Assembly: GCA_902788275.1 (NCBI GenBank)
Contig: CADAJV010000024.1
Coordinates: forward strand, 1 to 45,284
Direction of reading: 5' to 3'
DNA length: 45,284 nt
DNA from: an uncultured Bacteroidales bacterium
Lineage (GTDB): Bacteria; Bacteroidota; Bacteroidia; Bacteroidales; Bacteroidaceae
Below, piece after piece: positions 23,327 to 32,255 of this stretch (its first letter is position 1; each line of letters opens with the position of its first letter). Both the position numbers and the translations under genes were made by a program. Below the pieces are notes generated by a model. It was not told the origin of the DNA, ran no database searches, and saw only the letters and a list, made by a program, of their open reading frames with translations.

Positions 23327-23391
23327 TTGCCGCTACGCTCTCAGACTTCTTTATGTCGGTCCGCTGCTGTGCAGCGACCACCGACGAAGTC
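23327..23391 (-). repeat. Covarying hairpin element, copy D
   Basis: On the minus strand, GACTTC-GTCGG ... CCGAC-ATAAA-GAAGTC is followed by TGAGAGCGTAGCGGCAA. The outer stem sequence differs from copies C and E but still pairs. It lies in the untranslated stretch between the attenuator and hisG. Confidence 0.8.
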
Positions 23392-23447
23392 TTCGCGAAG
23401 CCTACGGCCTTCGGCTTATCGAAAACCTTCTAAAAAAATATTAACTC

Positions 23448-24299
23448 ATGCTAAGAATTGCTGTTCAATCTAAAGGACGCCTCTATGAGGACACTATGGC
23501 CCTGCTGGCGGAAGCCGACATTAAGGTGCGCAAATCGGAGCGCTCGCTGCTGGTGCGCGCCAATGATTTCCCTATCGAGATTCTGTACCTGCGCGACGAT
23601 GACATTCCCCAGACGGTGGCACAGGGGGTTGCCGACCTCGGCATTGTTGGCGAGAACGAGTTTATGGAGCGCGGCGAGAAGGCCGACATCGTGAAGCGGC
23701 TGGGCTTCAGCAAGTGCCGCCTGTCGCTGGCCATTCCCAAGGGGGAGCAATATGACGGCCACCAGTGGTTTGAGGGCAAGACGATTGCCACCTCCTACCC
23801 CAACATTCTGCGCCAGTATCTCACGCAGCAGAACGTGAACGCTAACATCCACGTCATTACGGGGTCGGTGGAGATTGCGCCGGGCATTGCCCTGGCCGAT
23901 GCTATCTTTGACATTGTCAGCAGCGGCTCTACGCTTATCACCAATAACCTGAAGGAGGTGGAGGTGGTGGTGCAGAGCGAGGCTCTGCTTATAGCCACGC
24001 CCAACCTGGACGAGGAGAAGCAGGAGGTGCTGCAGGAACTGCTCTTCCGCCTGGAGGCGGTGAAGGAGGCCGAGCACCGCAAGTATGTGATGATGAATGT
24101 GCCGGTTGACAAGGTGGACGAGGTGCTGAAGGTGCTACCGGGCATCAAGAGCCCCACGGTGATGCCCCTGGCCGACAAGGAGTGGTGCTCCATCCACACC
24201 GTGCTGGAGCGCAAACGCTTCTGGGAGATTATCGGCCAACTGAAGGAGGCCGGCGCCCAGGGCATTCTGGTGCTGCCAATAGAAAAAATGATTATATAA
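23448..24299 (+). CDS. hisG: ATP phosphoribosyltransferase, long form
   Basis: 283 residues. It joins ATP and PRPP in the first step of histidine synthesis. The start is MLRIAVQSKGRLYEDTMALL. The PRPP-binding loop is DAIFDIVSSGSTLITNNLKE (about residues 154-173). The length and the extra C-terminal region (HRKYVMMNVPVDKVDEVLKV on) mark the long HisG form with a regulatory ACT-like domain, which is feedback-inhibited by histidine and does not need HisZ. It heads the his gene set, 295 nt after the leader peptide. The stretch in between carries the attenuator and repeats. Confidence 0.97.
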   Translation: MLRIAVQSKGRLYEDTMALLAEADIKVRKSERSLLVRANDFPIEILYLRDDDIPQTVAQGVADLGIVGENEFMERGEKADIVKRLGFSKCRLSLAIPKGEQYDGHQWFEGKTIATSYPNILRQYLTQQNVNANIHVITGSVEIAPGIALADAIFDIVSSGSTLITNNLKEVEVVVQSEALLIATPNLDEEKQEVLQELLFRLEAVKEAEHRKYVMMNVPVDKVDEVLKVLPGIKSPTVMPLADKEWCSIHTVLERKRFWEIIGQLKEAGAQGILVLPIEKMII

Positions 24300-24464
24300 T
24301 TGAATGAATGGTTATAGGTTATAGGTTATTGGTTATAGAAGCCAAGTCCGGAAAGTAATTTTCAATTCTCAATTTACTAACGTCCTCTATCTCCTTCTAA
24401 CTCCCTCTATAACCTATAACCAATAACCTATAACCTTTTATTTATAACCTATAACCTTTCATTT
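24300..24464 (+). repeat. Repeat words between hisG and hisD
   Basis: GGTTATA heptamers, an inverted copy of the 18580 block (GCCAAGTCCGGAAAGT), then ATAACCT heptamers. It shares CGTCCTCTATCTCCTTCT with 14615-14632. No terminator is evident. Confidence 0.7.
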
Positions 24465-25748
24465 GTGAAATACATAGAATACCCGCAACGTGAGACGTGG
24501 GCCGAATTGCTGAAAAGGCCTGCATTTGACGTGAGCAGCCTGTTTGGCACTGTGAGCGCCGTGATTGACCAGGTCAAGGCTGACGGCGACAGGGCTTTGC
24601 GCGAGCTGGAACTGAGGTTTGACAATGTTGAACTGAGTGAGCTGGCCGTAAGCGAGGCCGAGTTTAAGGTTGCTCAGGCCCATGTGAGCCCTGAGCTGAA
24701 GGAGGCCATAAGCCTGGCCTATAAAAATGTTGCTACTTTTCATGAGGCGCAGAGGTTCATGCCTATCAAGGTGGAGACGGCTCCCGGCGTGGTCTGCGAA
24801 CAGAGGGCTGTGCCTATTGAGAAGGTAGGTCTCTATGTGCCGGGGGGCACCGCACCGCTCTTTTCCACGGTGCTGATGCTGGCCACCCCTGCCAAGATTG
24901 CGGGGTGCTCGGAGATTGTGATGTGTACGCCTCCCCAGAAGGACGGCAGCGTGAACGCCGCCGTGCTCTTTGCTGCCCAGCTGGCCGGGGTGACCAGGGT
25001 GTATAAGGTGGGGGGCTCACAGGCTATCGCCGCCATGGCCTACGGCACTGAGTCAGTGCCTAAGGTTGACAAAATCTTCGGCCCTGGCAATCAATATGTC
25101 ACTGCTGCCAAACAGCTGGTTTCGCTCAACGATGTGGCTATTGACATGCCGGCAGGCCCCAGCGAGGTTGAGGTGCTGGCCGACGAGAGTTGCGTACCAG
25201 CCTTCGTTGCCGCCGACCTGCTTAGCCAGGCTGAGCACGGGGCTGACAGTCAAGTGGTTCTGGTGAGTACTTCAAGTAAGACTATCAGTGACGTGCAGGC
25301 CGAAGTGGAGCGTCAGCTGGAACTGCTGCCGCGCAAGGAACTGGCTCAAAAATCGCTGGACCACTCGCTCTATATCCTGGTGAAGGACATGCAGGAGGCT
25401 ATCGATATTACTAATGCTTACGCCCCGGAACACCTGGTGATTGCCACCCACGACTACCGCAAGGTGGCCGATGCTATTGTGCATGCGGGCTCTGTATTTC
25501 TTGGCAACTACAGCTGCGAGTCGGCTGGCGACTATGCCAGCGGCACCAACCACACTCTACCCACCAAAGGATATGCACGTGCCTACAGCGGTCTTAACCT
25601 AGACTGTTTCCAGCGCAAAATGACCCTGCAGGAACTGAGTGTCGAGGGCGTCAGGTCTATCGGCAAGGCCGTGGCCCTGATGGCCGAAGGAGAGTGTCTG
25701 ACTGCCCATGAGAGGGCTATGAGGATAAGAGAATTGAGTACGTTTTAG
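24465..25748 (+). CDS. hisD: Histidinol dehydrogenase
   Basis: 427 residues. It oxidises histidinol to histidine with NAD in two steps, the last of the pathway. Typical blocks are YVPGGTAPLFSTVLMLATPA, FGPGNQYVTAAKQLV, IDMPAGPSEVEVLAD and the zinc/active-site stretch SQAEHGADSQVVLVS. ASGTNHTLPTKGYARAYSGL follows near the C-terminus. The start is GTG 24465, directly after a run of ATAACCT repeats. No ATG lies upstream in frame, and the KYIEYPQRETW start aligns with the family. All motifs are intact. Confidence 0.96.
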   Translation: MKYIEYPQRETWAELLKRPAFDVSSLFGTVSAVIDQVKADGDRALRELELRFDNVELSELAVSEAEFKVAQAHVSPELKEAISLAYKNVATFHEAQRFMPIKVETAPGVVCEQRAVPIEKVGLYVPGGTAPLFSTVLMLATPAKIAGCSEIVMCTPPQKDGSVNAAVLFAAQLAGVTRVYKVGGSQAIAAMAYGTESVPKVDKIFGPGNQYVTAAKQLVSLNDVAIDMPAGPSEVEVLADESCVPAFVAADLLSQAEHGADSQVVLVSTSSKTISDVQAEVERQLELLPRKELAQKSLDHSLYILVKDMQEAIDITNAYAPEHLVIATHDYRKVADAIVHAGSVFLGNYSCESAGDYASGTNHTLPTKGYARAYSGLNLDCFQRKMTLQELSVEGVRSIGKAVALMAEGECLTAHERAMRIRELSTF

Positions 25749-26081
25749 GAGTTAAAAAGTTAAAAAGTTAAAAAGTTAAAAAGTTTTAGTAGTTAAGTAG
25801 TTAAGAAGTTAAGAAGTTAAGCCGTTAGTCTTTCTTCTTTCGAACTTTTCAAATCTGTAAACTATAAACCGTAAACCGTAAACGTTTTAGAAGTTAAAAG
25901 GTTAAAAAGTTAAAAAGTTAAAAAGTTAGTCTTTCTTCTTTCGAACTTTTCAAACTGTAAACTGTAAACCGTAAACTGTAAGCTGTAAACCGTAAACCGT
26001 AAACCGTAAACCGTAAACTGTAAACCGTAAACCGTAAACTGTAAACCGTAAACCGTAAACTGTAAACCGTAAACCGTAAAC
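25749..26081 (+). repeat. 333-nt repeat tract between hisD and hisC
   Basis: Two rounds of [GTTAAAAA]n, then TAGTCTTTCTTCTTTCGAAC, then [CTGTAAA/CCGTAAA]n heptamers. The last run has about 20 heptamers and ends exactly at the hisC ATG. Minus-strand open frames across it (FTVYGLQ repeated) are by-products of the repeat. Confidence 0.85.
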
Positions 26082-27125
26082 ATGTTTGACTTAAAATCCA
26101 TTGTAAGGCCCAATATTTGGGGACTGAAGCCATACAGCTCGGCGCGCGATGAATATAGCGGCAAGGAAGCTCACACTTTTCTTGACGCTAACGAGAGTCC
26201 GTATAATAATCCCTACAACCGCTACCCCGACCCGCTGCAGCGCGAACTGAAGCAACAGCTGGCTGCATTGAAGGGGGTGAGACCCAATCAGATATTCCTT
26301 GGCAACGGCTCAGATGAGGCCATCGACTTGGTGTTTCGCGTCTTCTGCACCCCTGGGCGTGACAACATCGTTACGATTGAACCCAGTTATGGCATGTATG
26401 AAGTATGCGCCGACATCAACAACGTGGAGTGCCGCAAGGTGCCACTCAACAGTCGCTTTGACATTGTAGCAGACAGTCTGCTGGAGGTTTGCAATGACAG
26501 GACCAAGGCTATCTTCCTGTGCACCCCCAACAACCCCACCGGCAACACTCTTGACGCCGGTGAGATAAGAAAGGTGCTGGAGCTCTTTAGCGGCATTGTT
26601 GTTATTGACGAAGCCTATAGCGAGTTTTCATCGCAACCTATCTGGCGGCCTGAGATTGATAAGTACCCCAACCTGATTGTGCTCAACACCCTGTCAAAGG
26701 CATGGGCATCGGCCGGCATACGCTTAGGCATGGCCTTTGCGCAGAGCGACATCATTGCCTTATTTAATAAGGTTAAATACCCTTATAATATCAACATCCT
26801 CACCCAGCATCAAGCCAGAGAGATTCTGAGTCGCCGCCCTGACGTGGAAGACTGGATAAAGTTGACCATCAATGAGCGCCTGTCGCTGATGTACGCTGTC
26901 AATGAACTGGATATATGCCAACAGGTTTACCCCTCTGAGGCTAATTTCTTCTTGGCACGCTTTAAGGATGCCAACCGGATTTACAACTACCTGGTGGACG
27001 AGGGCATCATCGTGAGGAACCGCTCGCGGGTGAAACTCTGCGACGACTGCCTCCGCATAACGATTGGCAGCCCCAAGGAAAACACCACCTTGCTCTCGGC
27101 ACTGAGAAGATACTACTATAATTGA
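26082..27125 (+). CDS. hisC: Histidinol-phosphate aminotransferase
   Basis: 347 residues; a PLP-dependent fold-type I aminotransferase that converts imidazole-acetol phosphate to histidinol phosphate. It shows [20 protein letters not shown] at the start, [26 protein letters not shown] and the PLP-lysine motif [16 protein letters not shown] (Lys in LSKAW). [18 protein letters not shown] near the end has the substrate-phosphate Arg. The start ATG 26082 directly abuts the heptamer tract. The length is standard. Confidence 0.96.
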   Translation: MFDLKSIVRPNIWGLKPYSSARDEYSGKEAHTFLDANESPYNNPYNRYPDPLQRELKQQLAALKGVRPNQIFLGNGSDEAIDLVFRVFCTPGRDNIVTIEPSYGMYEVCADINNVECRKVPLNSRFDIVADSLLEVCNDRTKAIFLCTPNNPTGNTLDAGEIRKVLELFSGIVVIDEAYSEFSSQPIWRPEIDKYPNLIVLNTLSKAWASAGIRLGMAFAQSDIIALFNKVKYPYNINILTQHQAREILSRRPDVEDWIKLTINERLSLMYAVNELDICQQVYPSEANFFLARFKDANRIYNYLVDEGIIVRNRSRVKLCDDCLRITIGSPKENTTLLSALRRYYYN

Positions 27126-27134
27126 AAATTGCTA

Positions 27135-27181
27135 TCATACGCCCCCGGCCCGATGGGCCACCCCCTCTATCTTAGAGGGGG
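27135..27181 (+). other. Hairpins in the hisC-hisB gap
   Basis: ATCATACGCCCCCGG (27134-27148) matches the 5' arm of the 9050 terminator but lacks its 3' arm. CCCCCTCTA/TAGAGGGGG (27161-27181) is a perfect 9-bp hairpin with loop TCT. Neither has a T-run, so read-through into hisB is likely. Confidence 0.55.
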
Positions 27182-27282
27182 AGCCTGACACGCCAGTTTG
27201 CGCAAGCCGCTTGCGAACTCTACGACTAACACGCTAACGCTACTTTCGAACTTATACGCTGTCACCACATAAAATCAAGGAT

Positions 27283-28347
27283 ATGAAAAAAGCTTTATTT
27301 ATTGACCGCGATGGTACTATCATAAAGGAACCTGCTGACGAGCAGATTGACAGCTTTGAGAAGCTGGAGTTTGTGCCGGGAGCCATCAGTGCTCTGCGCC
27401 AGATAGCACGCAAGACCGACTATGAGCTCATCATGGTGAGCAATCAGGACGGACTGGGCACCGACTCTTTTCCCGAAGAGACGTTCTGGCCCGTACATAA
27501 TTTCATTATCCAGACCCTCAGGGGCGAGGGCGTGGATTTCAAGGCTCAGCACATCGACCGCTCTTTCCCTGCCGACGGCCTGCCGACACGCAAGCCCGGC
27601 ATTGCCATGCTCACCGACTATATGAAGGGCGACTACGACCTGACTAACAGCTTTGTGATTGGCGACCGCAGCACTGACCGACAGCTGGCCGACAACCTGG
27701 GTGCCAAGGCTCTCATTCTGGGCGAGACAATGGACTGGCCCAAGATTGAGCAGATTGTCATTGGCGGACTACGAATTGCCGACCTTAAGCGTAAGACCAA
27801 GGAAACCGACATCCACATTAAGATGAACCTTGACGGTACAGGCGAGGCCGACATCAGCACCGGCATAGGCTTTTTTGACCATATGCTGGAGCAGATTGCA
27901 CGCCACGCAACGATAGACCTTGACGTAAAAGTAAGCGGCGACCTCAATGTTGATGAACATCACACCATCGAGGACACGGCCATTGTGCTAGGCCAGTGCC
28001 TGGACAGCGCCCTGGGCGACAAGCGCGGACTGCAGCGCTATGGTTTCTGCCTGCCCATGGATGACTGCCTGTGCCAGACCGCGATGGACCTTGGCGGCAG
28101 GCCCTGGCTAGTATGGGAGGCTGAGTTCAGGCGCGAAAAGATTGGCGATATGCCCACAGAGATGTTTATGCACTTCTTCAAGTCTCTAAGCGACAATGCA
28201 CGAATGAATCTGAACATCAAGGCAGAAGGCCAAAACGAGCATCACAAGATAGAGGGAATCTTCAAGTCGTTTGCCCGGACACTGCGCATGGCCCTCAACC
28301 GCGACACGGAACATTTTCAACTGCCATCTTCTAAGGGAGTGTTATGA
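27283..28347 (+). CDS. hisB: Bifunctional histidinol-phosphatase / imidazoleglycerol-phosphate dehydratase
   Basis: 354 residues. Residues 1-165 are a HAD phosphatase ([12 protein letters not shown] with nucleophile Asp, then [11 protein letters not shown] and [19 protein letters not shown]). The rest is the dehydratase, with [29 protein letters not shown] and [18 protein letters not shown] supplying the metal-binding His/Glu sets. It catalyses steps 6 and 8 of histidine synthesis; the fused form is known from Enterobacteria and Bacteroidota. It is the last his gene here; hisH, hisA, hisF and hisI are not in the window. Confidence 0.97.
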   Translation: MKKALFIDRDGTIIKEPADEQIDSFEKLEFVPGAISALRQIARKTDYELIMVSNQDGLGTDSFPEETFWPVHNFIIQTLRGEGVDFKAQHIDRSFPADGLPTRKPGIAMLTDYMKGDYDLTNSFVIGDRSTDRQLADNLGAKALILGETMDWPKIEQIVIGGLRIADLKRKTKETDIHIKMNLDGTGEADISTGIGFFDHMLEQIARHATIDLDVKVSGDLNVDEHHTIEDTAIVLGQCLDSALGDKRGLQRYGFCLPMDDCLCQTAMDLGGRPWLVWEAEFRREKIGDMPTEMFMHFFKSLSDNARMNLNIKAEGQNEHHKIEGIFKSFARTLRMALNRDTEHFQLPSSKGVL

Positions 28348-28458
28348 CAAAACCGACAATTGACAATTAAAAACTAAAAATTATCATTCAAAATATAGCC
28401 TCAATAGAAAACTTTTGCTACATTCGCAGCCGAATATAAACTAAAACATGTCAAAAAT

Positions 28459-29547
28459 ATGGACCTAAAAAACATTGTATCCCAGTTTGCCATTAAAGGC
28501 AAAGTGAAGGACATTGCCCCCTTTGGCGGTGGTTTGATTAACCATACTTATAAGGTTACCACTGAGGGTGATGCTCCTGACTACGTACTGCAGAATGTTA
28601 ACGTAGCGGTTTTCCCCGACATTGATCTGCTGATGAACAATATTGTAGAGGTGACGGGCCACATCCGCAAGAAGCTGGAGGCTGCCAACACTCCCGACAT
28701 AGATCGCAAGGTGCTGCAATTCATTCCTGCCAACGACGGCAAGATGTACTACTTTGACGGCGAGAAATACTGGCGCATCATGATTTGCATTCCCGACTGC
28801 GTAACCAAAACCGGCGTAAGCATTGAGAGTGCATATATCGTAGGCGAGACTTTTGCCAACTTCCAGGCTATGCTGGCCGATATCCCTGCTCAGCTGGGCG
28901 AACCTATAAAGGATTTCCACAACATGGAGTGGAGAATCCAGCAGCTCAAGGACGCCATAGCTGCCAACAAGAGCGGCCGTGCTGACGAACCCGAGGTTAA
29001 GGAAATACTGAAGGACATCTTTGATCGTGCTGACGAGTACTGCAAGGCAGAGCGCCTCTATCGCGAAGGCAAGCTGCCCAAGCGCATCTGCCACTGCGAC
29101 ACCAAGGTTGACAACATCCTTTTTGACAAGGACGACAATGTACTCTGCGTCATTGACCTCGACACCGTGATGCCGTCATTCATCTTCTCCGACTTCGGTG
29201 ATTTCTTGCGCTCGGCTGCCAACACCACCGTAGAGGATGACCCCGACCTGTCAAAGGTCAGTTTCAACTTCGACATCTTTAAGTCGTTTACCAAGGGTTA
29301 CCTTAAGGGTGCAGCCAGTTTCATCACTCCCATAGAGATTGAGAACCTGCCCTTTGCCACTGCGCTGTTCCCCTATATGACCCTGGTGCGCTTCATTGCC
29401 GACTATATCAATGGTGACATTTACTTCCACTGCAAATATCCGGAGCACAACCTGGTGCGCAGCCGCAACCAGCTGAAACTCACTAAGTGCGTAGAGGCTG
29501 CCTTCCCGCAGATGGAGGCTTTCATCGCTGAGCAGCTCAAAGCGTAG
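28459..29547 (+). CDS. Phosphotransferase-fold kinase, probably N-acetylhexosamine 1-kinase-like
   Basis: 362 residues; an aminoglycoside-phosphotransferase/choline-kinase fold. The N-lobe glycine region is IAPFGGGLINHTYKV (residues 20-34). The catalytic loop is ICHCDTKVDNILFD (about 212-225), with HCD in place of HxD, and the metal aspartate is in VIDLDTVMPSFIFSDFGDFL. These features fit Bacteroidota NahK-like kinases that phosphorylate N-acetylhexosamines at C1, but the substrate is inferred by resemblance only. It stands alone, ending in a strong terminator at 29601. A weak -7 element, TACATTCG, lies at 28419-28426. Confidence 0.82.
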   Translation: MDLKNIVSQFAIKGKVKDIAPFGGGLINHTYKVTTEGDAPDYVLQNVNVAVFPDIDLLMNNIVEVTGHIRKKLEAANTPDIDRKVLQFIPANDGKMYYFDGEKYWRIMICIPDCVTKTGVSIESAYIVGETFANFQAMLADIPAQLGEPIKDFHNMEWRIQQLKDAIAANKSGRADEPEVKEILKDIFDRADEYCKAERLYREGKLPKRICHCDTKVDNILFDKDDNVLCVIDLDTVMPSFIFSDFGDFLRSAANTTVEDDPDLSKVSFNFDIFKSFTKGYLKGAASFITPIEIENLPFATALFPYMTLVRFIADYINGDIYFHCKYPEHNLVRSRNQLKLTKCVEAAFPQMEAFIAEQLKA

Positions 29548-29600
29548 GGCGACTGGTCTTGTTTCAGTGACTGGTTACAAGTCACCGCTGCAAACAGAAA

Positions 29601-29646
29601 AGCCGGGTGCATTTGCCTTATTAACAGGCAATGTGCCCGGCTTTTT
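29601..29646 (+). terminator. Terminator after the kinase gene
   Basis: AGCCGGGTGCATTTGCC (29601-29617) pairs with GGCAATGTGCCCGGCT (29627-29642) with one mismatch or bulge, followed by TTTT. It lies just upstream of the CotH-gene promoter. Confidence 0.9.
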
Positions 29647-29690
29647 CACAATTTTTAGGCGCCAGCAACTTAATTGTCGCAGAAAATAAT

Positions 29691-29698
29691 TACTTTTG
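29691..29698 (+). promoter_or_regulatory. Promoter -7 element for the CotH gene
   Basis: TACTTTTG is a TAnnTTTG match ending only 7 nt before ATG 29706, so the transcript would be almost leaderless. The -33 is weak. Confidence 0.55.
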
Positions 29699-29705
29699 CA
29701 AAATA

Positions 29706-31133
29706 ATGAGTAGAAGGATTAGAAATATCATTGCCTTGCTGATGTCAGCCATAACCCTAAACGTTATAGCCGGCACTCCACCGCTACCTGTGCTAAAGAT
29801 TGAGCTACCCGGTATAATCCATAAAGACATGGACTACGTCTTTGGCAGTATGCGCCTTACCGACGAACAGGGACAAACGGTAGAGCTGTCTGCGAAATTC
29901 AAAACCCGCGGTGCCACGGCTCTTAATTATCCCATGAAGCCCTCGTTGAATATGAAGCTCAGGGAGCCTGACGGAACGGAGAAGGACAGCATGCTGCTTG
30001 GACTGAGGAGTTGCTCTTCATGGATTCTCGATGCTATGGCCATTGATCAGATATGCATGAGAAACCGAGTCTGCTTCGACATCTGGAACTCCTTTGCCCA
30101 GCTGCCCTACTACACTGAGTATGACGGGCGCAACGGCACGATTGGCAAGTTTGTGGAGATGTATATAAACAATGAGTACTATGGCATCTATTGCCTCAAC
30201 GACAGGATTAACCGCAAGTTGCTAAACCTGAAAAAAGTAAAGACGGGTGTTGACGGCGACACCATTCGCGGTGTGCTCTACAAGCAGGGAACAAATGACA
30301 TTGGCGACCAGAACACCCCGGGGTATTTCAATGACTACACAGTATGCGTGGTACAATGGCACGACGCATGGGAACTGACATACCCCGAGGACTATGCCAG
30401 GGAAGAAGCATGGGCTCCGCTGCAGGAATACTACCGCAACTACGACAACTATTCCTATATTAAGGAGCACTTCTTCCTGGACAACCTGGTTGATTACACT
30501 CTTTTCGTCATGGCTTTCGCCATCAGCGACAACTGGGGAAACAAAAACAAATACTTCTCTATCCGCAATATCAATAAGGCTGAGGACAACAGAAACTGTA
30601 TCGTTGTAACACCGTGGGACCTTGACACCTCACTCGGCGGCAACTACAATGGCTCATATTATGGCGGCAATTACAGCAACTGGCCCATAACAAGCATTGT
30701 AAGTTCTGCATCCCCTCCCTTCTCCGCTTGCTTGCGGGAAAAAGAGTTCCAGAATATGCTGCGCGAACGCTGGATAGACTTAAGAGAATACGAATTGTCG
30801 ATAGCTTCCGTGGCTGACCGACTTTATAAATATTGCAATCTGTTTTATGAGACCGGGGCATGGCAACGCCAGCAAGAGTGGATGGCTAAACTGAAATACA
30901 AGCCACAGCACTGCACCGACCTGCGCCAGGAGGTAAACATGATTGTTCAGTGGTATCAAGACCGCTTCGCAGAGCTTGACAGATATTTTGGCATTGACAC
31001 CACTCCCGTAAAAGATGCCGTCAAGACAACAAGTGACAAGAGCACCCGCAGATATACTATAAATGGAAATCCTGCAACCAGCGACTATCGAGGCATAATA
31101 GTACAGAACGGAAAGAAAATCCTTATGAGATAA
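29706..31133 (+). CDS. Exported CotH-kinase family protein with C-terminal sorting-like motif
   Basis: 475 residues. A signal peptide lies at 1-22 (IIALLMSAITLNVIAG). CotH features follow: ELSAKFKTRGATALNYPMKP, WILDAMAIDQICMRNRVCFD, a central region, then IVVTPWDLDTSLGGNYNGSY (metal/catalytic DxDxS-like block). CotH proteins are atypical kinases that can phosphorylate secreted proteins; the substrate here is unknown. It ends with YTINGNPATSDYRGIIVQNG and KKILMR, like the short C-terminal sorting motif of Prevotella secreted proteins. The open frame extends back to GTG 29631, but that lies inside the terminator, so ATG 29706 is chosen. MaoC follows after 16 nt. Confidence 0.85.
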   Translation: MSRRIRNIIALLMSAITLNVIAGTPPLPVLKIELPGIIHKDMDYVFGSMRLTDEQGQTVELSAKFKTRGATALNYPMKPSLNMKLREPDGTEKDSMLLGLRSCSSWILDAMAIDQICMRNRVCFDIWNSFAQLPYYTEYDGRNGTIGKFVEMYINNEYYGIYCLNDRINRKLLNLKKVKTGVDGDTIRGVLYKQGTNDIGDQNTPGYFNDYTVCVVQWHDAWELTYPEDYAREEAWAPLQEYYRNYDNYSYIKEHFFLDNLVDYTLFVMAFAISDNWGNKNKYFSIRNINKAEDNRNCIVVTPWDLDTSLGGNYNGSYYGGNYSNWPITSIVSSASPPFSACLREKEFQNMLRERWIDLREYELSIASVADRLYKYCNLFYETGAWQRQQEWMAKLKYKPQHCTDLRQEVNMIVQWYQDRFAELDRYFGIDTTPVKDAVKTTSDKSTRRYTINGNPATSDYRGIIVQNGKKILMR

Positions 31134-31149
31134 AAAAACTGACATATCT

Positions 31150-31608
31150 ATGGTAACAATCAATTCTTATGACGAATTTGCCCAACTGCTGGGTAAAAAC
31201 ATTGGAGTAAGCGACTATGTAGAGTTAAACCAGGAACGCATCAACCTTTTTGCCGATGCCACACTGGATCACCAGTGGATACACGTTGACACAGAGAGAG
31301 CCAAGGCCGAATCGCCATTCAAGAGCACAATAGCCCACGGCTATCTCACCCTGTCAATGCTACCCTATCTGTGGAATCAGATTATAGAGGTTAACAATCT
31401 CAAGATGATGATTAACTACGGCATTGACAAGATGAAATTTGGTCAGGCCGTACTCAGCGGCCAGAAGATCAGGCTGGTGGCTGACCTACACAACATACAG
31501 AACCTGCGCGGAGTATGCAAGGCCGAAATCAAGTTTGCCCTGGAAATTGAAGGACAAAAGAAGAATGCCCTTGAAGGAATAGCCATTTTCCTATACTACT
31601 TTAATTAA
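31150..31608 (+). CDS. MaoC-family hydratase/dehydratase
   Basis: 152 residues with the hot-dog fold. The catalytic hydratase motif is visible: DATLDHQWIHVDTERAKAES followed by IAHGYLTLSM, with Asp and His (DHQWIHVD, IAHG) in standard spacing. The family hydrates enoyl-CoA-type substrates; this short bacterial MaoC form has an unknown substrate. It is the second gene of a five-gene same-strand run (CotH, MaoC, NrdJ-like, nitroreductase, B3/B4) with gaps of 9-34 nt, so it is probably co-transcribed with unrelated functions. Confidence 0.9.
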   Translation: MVTINSYDEFAQLLGKNIGVSDYVELNQERINLFADATLDHQWIHVDTERAKAESPFKSTIAHGYLTLSMLPYLWNQIIEVNNLKMMINYGIDKMKFGQAVLSGQKIRLVADLHNIQNLRGVCKAEIKFALEIEGQKKNALEGIAIFLYYFN

Positions 31609-31639
31609 GTGAACTGACATAATTTCAAAGGTTAAGATA

Positions 31640-32221
31640 ATGGAGCAACAGGTTATCATCACCCATCCCGAAGTAACAGAGACCAGGCCTGTGTCACTGG
31701 AGTGCGACGTCGTGCGCTTTCAGAACAACAAGGAGAAATGGGTAGCCTTCGTAGGACTGCTCAATGGCTATCCCTACGAAATCTTCACTGGTCTGCAAGA
31801 CGATGATGAAGGCATCGTGCTACCCAAGTCCGTAACCAAAGGACGCATCATCAAGGCTGTGAACGAGGACGGCACCAAGCGCTATGACTTTCAATTTGAG
31901 AACAAGCGTGGATACAAGACCACCGTGGAGGGACTGAGTGAGAAATTTAACAAGGAGTACTGGAATTACGCCAAACTAATCTCTGGTGTATTGCGCTACC
32001 GCATGCCGCTGGAAAGAATAGTCAGGTTGGTAAGTCAGCTGCAGCTGGATGATGAAAGTATCAACAACTGGAAAAACGGTGTAGAACGCGCCCTTAAGAA
32101 ATATATCAAAGACGGTACCCCGGCCACCGGTCAGATTTGTCCTAACTGCCAACAGGAGGCTATGGTCTATCAGGATGGCAACCTTCTTTGCAACAACTGC
32201 GGCGCAACCATCAAGACATAG
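31640..32221 (+). CDS. Stand-alone C-terminal domain of B12-dependent ribonucleotide reductase (NrdJ-like)
   Basis: 193 residues. It resembles the C-terminal TSCPD-type region of class II (adenosylcobalamin-dependent) ribonucleotide reductases: VAFVGLLNGYPYEIFTGLQD, then LPKSVTKGRIIKAV, RYRMPLERIVRLVSQLQLDD and a terminal zinc ribbon CPNCQQEAMVYQDGNLLCNN with a final CG pair. The catalytic barrel is absent, and no NrdJ catalytic gene is in the window. In some Bacteroidota this part is encoded separately; I infer a partner subunit elsewhere. It could instead be a regulatory or repurposed domain. The gap before it is 31 nt. Confidence 0.75.
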   Translation: MEQQVIITHPEVTETRPVSLECDVVRFQNNKEKWVAFVGLLNGYPYEIFTGLQDDDEGIVLPKSVTKGRIIKAVNEDGTKRYDFQFENKRGYKTTVEGLSEKFNKEYWNYAKLISGVLRYRMPLERIVRLVSQLQLDDESINNWKNGVERALKKYIKDGTPATGQICPNCQQEAMVYQDGNLLCNNCGATIKT

Positions 32222-32255
32222 TTACACTTCATCGTTTCATAACAGCCAAGCTTAA

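Noticed and set aside
23458..23694. Alternative frames across hisG, hisD, glgB, trpS and other long genes
   Set aside because: Shadow ORFs caused by the GC-rich codon use of real genes on the other frame or strand; no independent motif or promoter.
25910..26164. Minus-strand 84-codon ORF repeating FTVYGLQ
   Set aside because: It only translates the CCGTAAA heptamer tract and runs into hisC in antisense; the seven-residue repeat follows from the period.
29631..29705. Longer N-terminus for the CotH protein
   Set aside because: The extension starts inside the preceding terminator hairpin and lacks a signal peptide; the promoter lies downstream of it.
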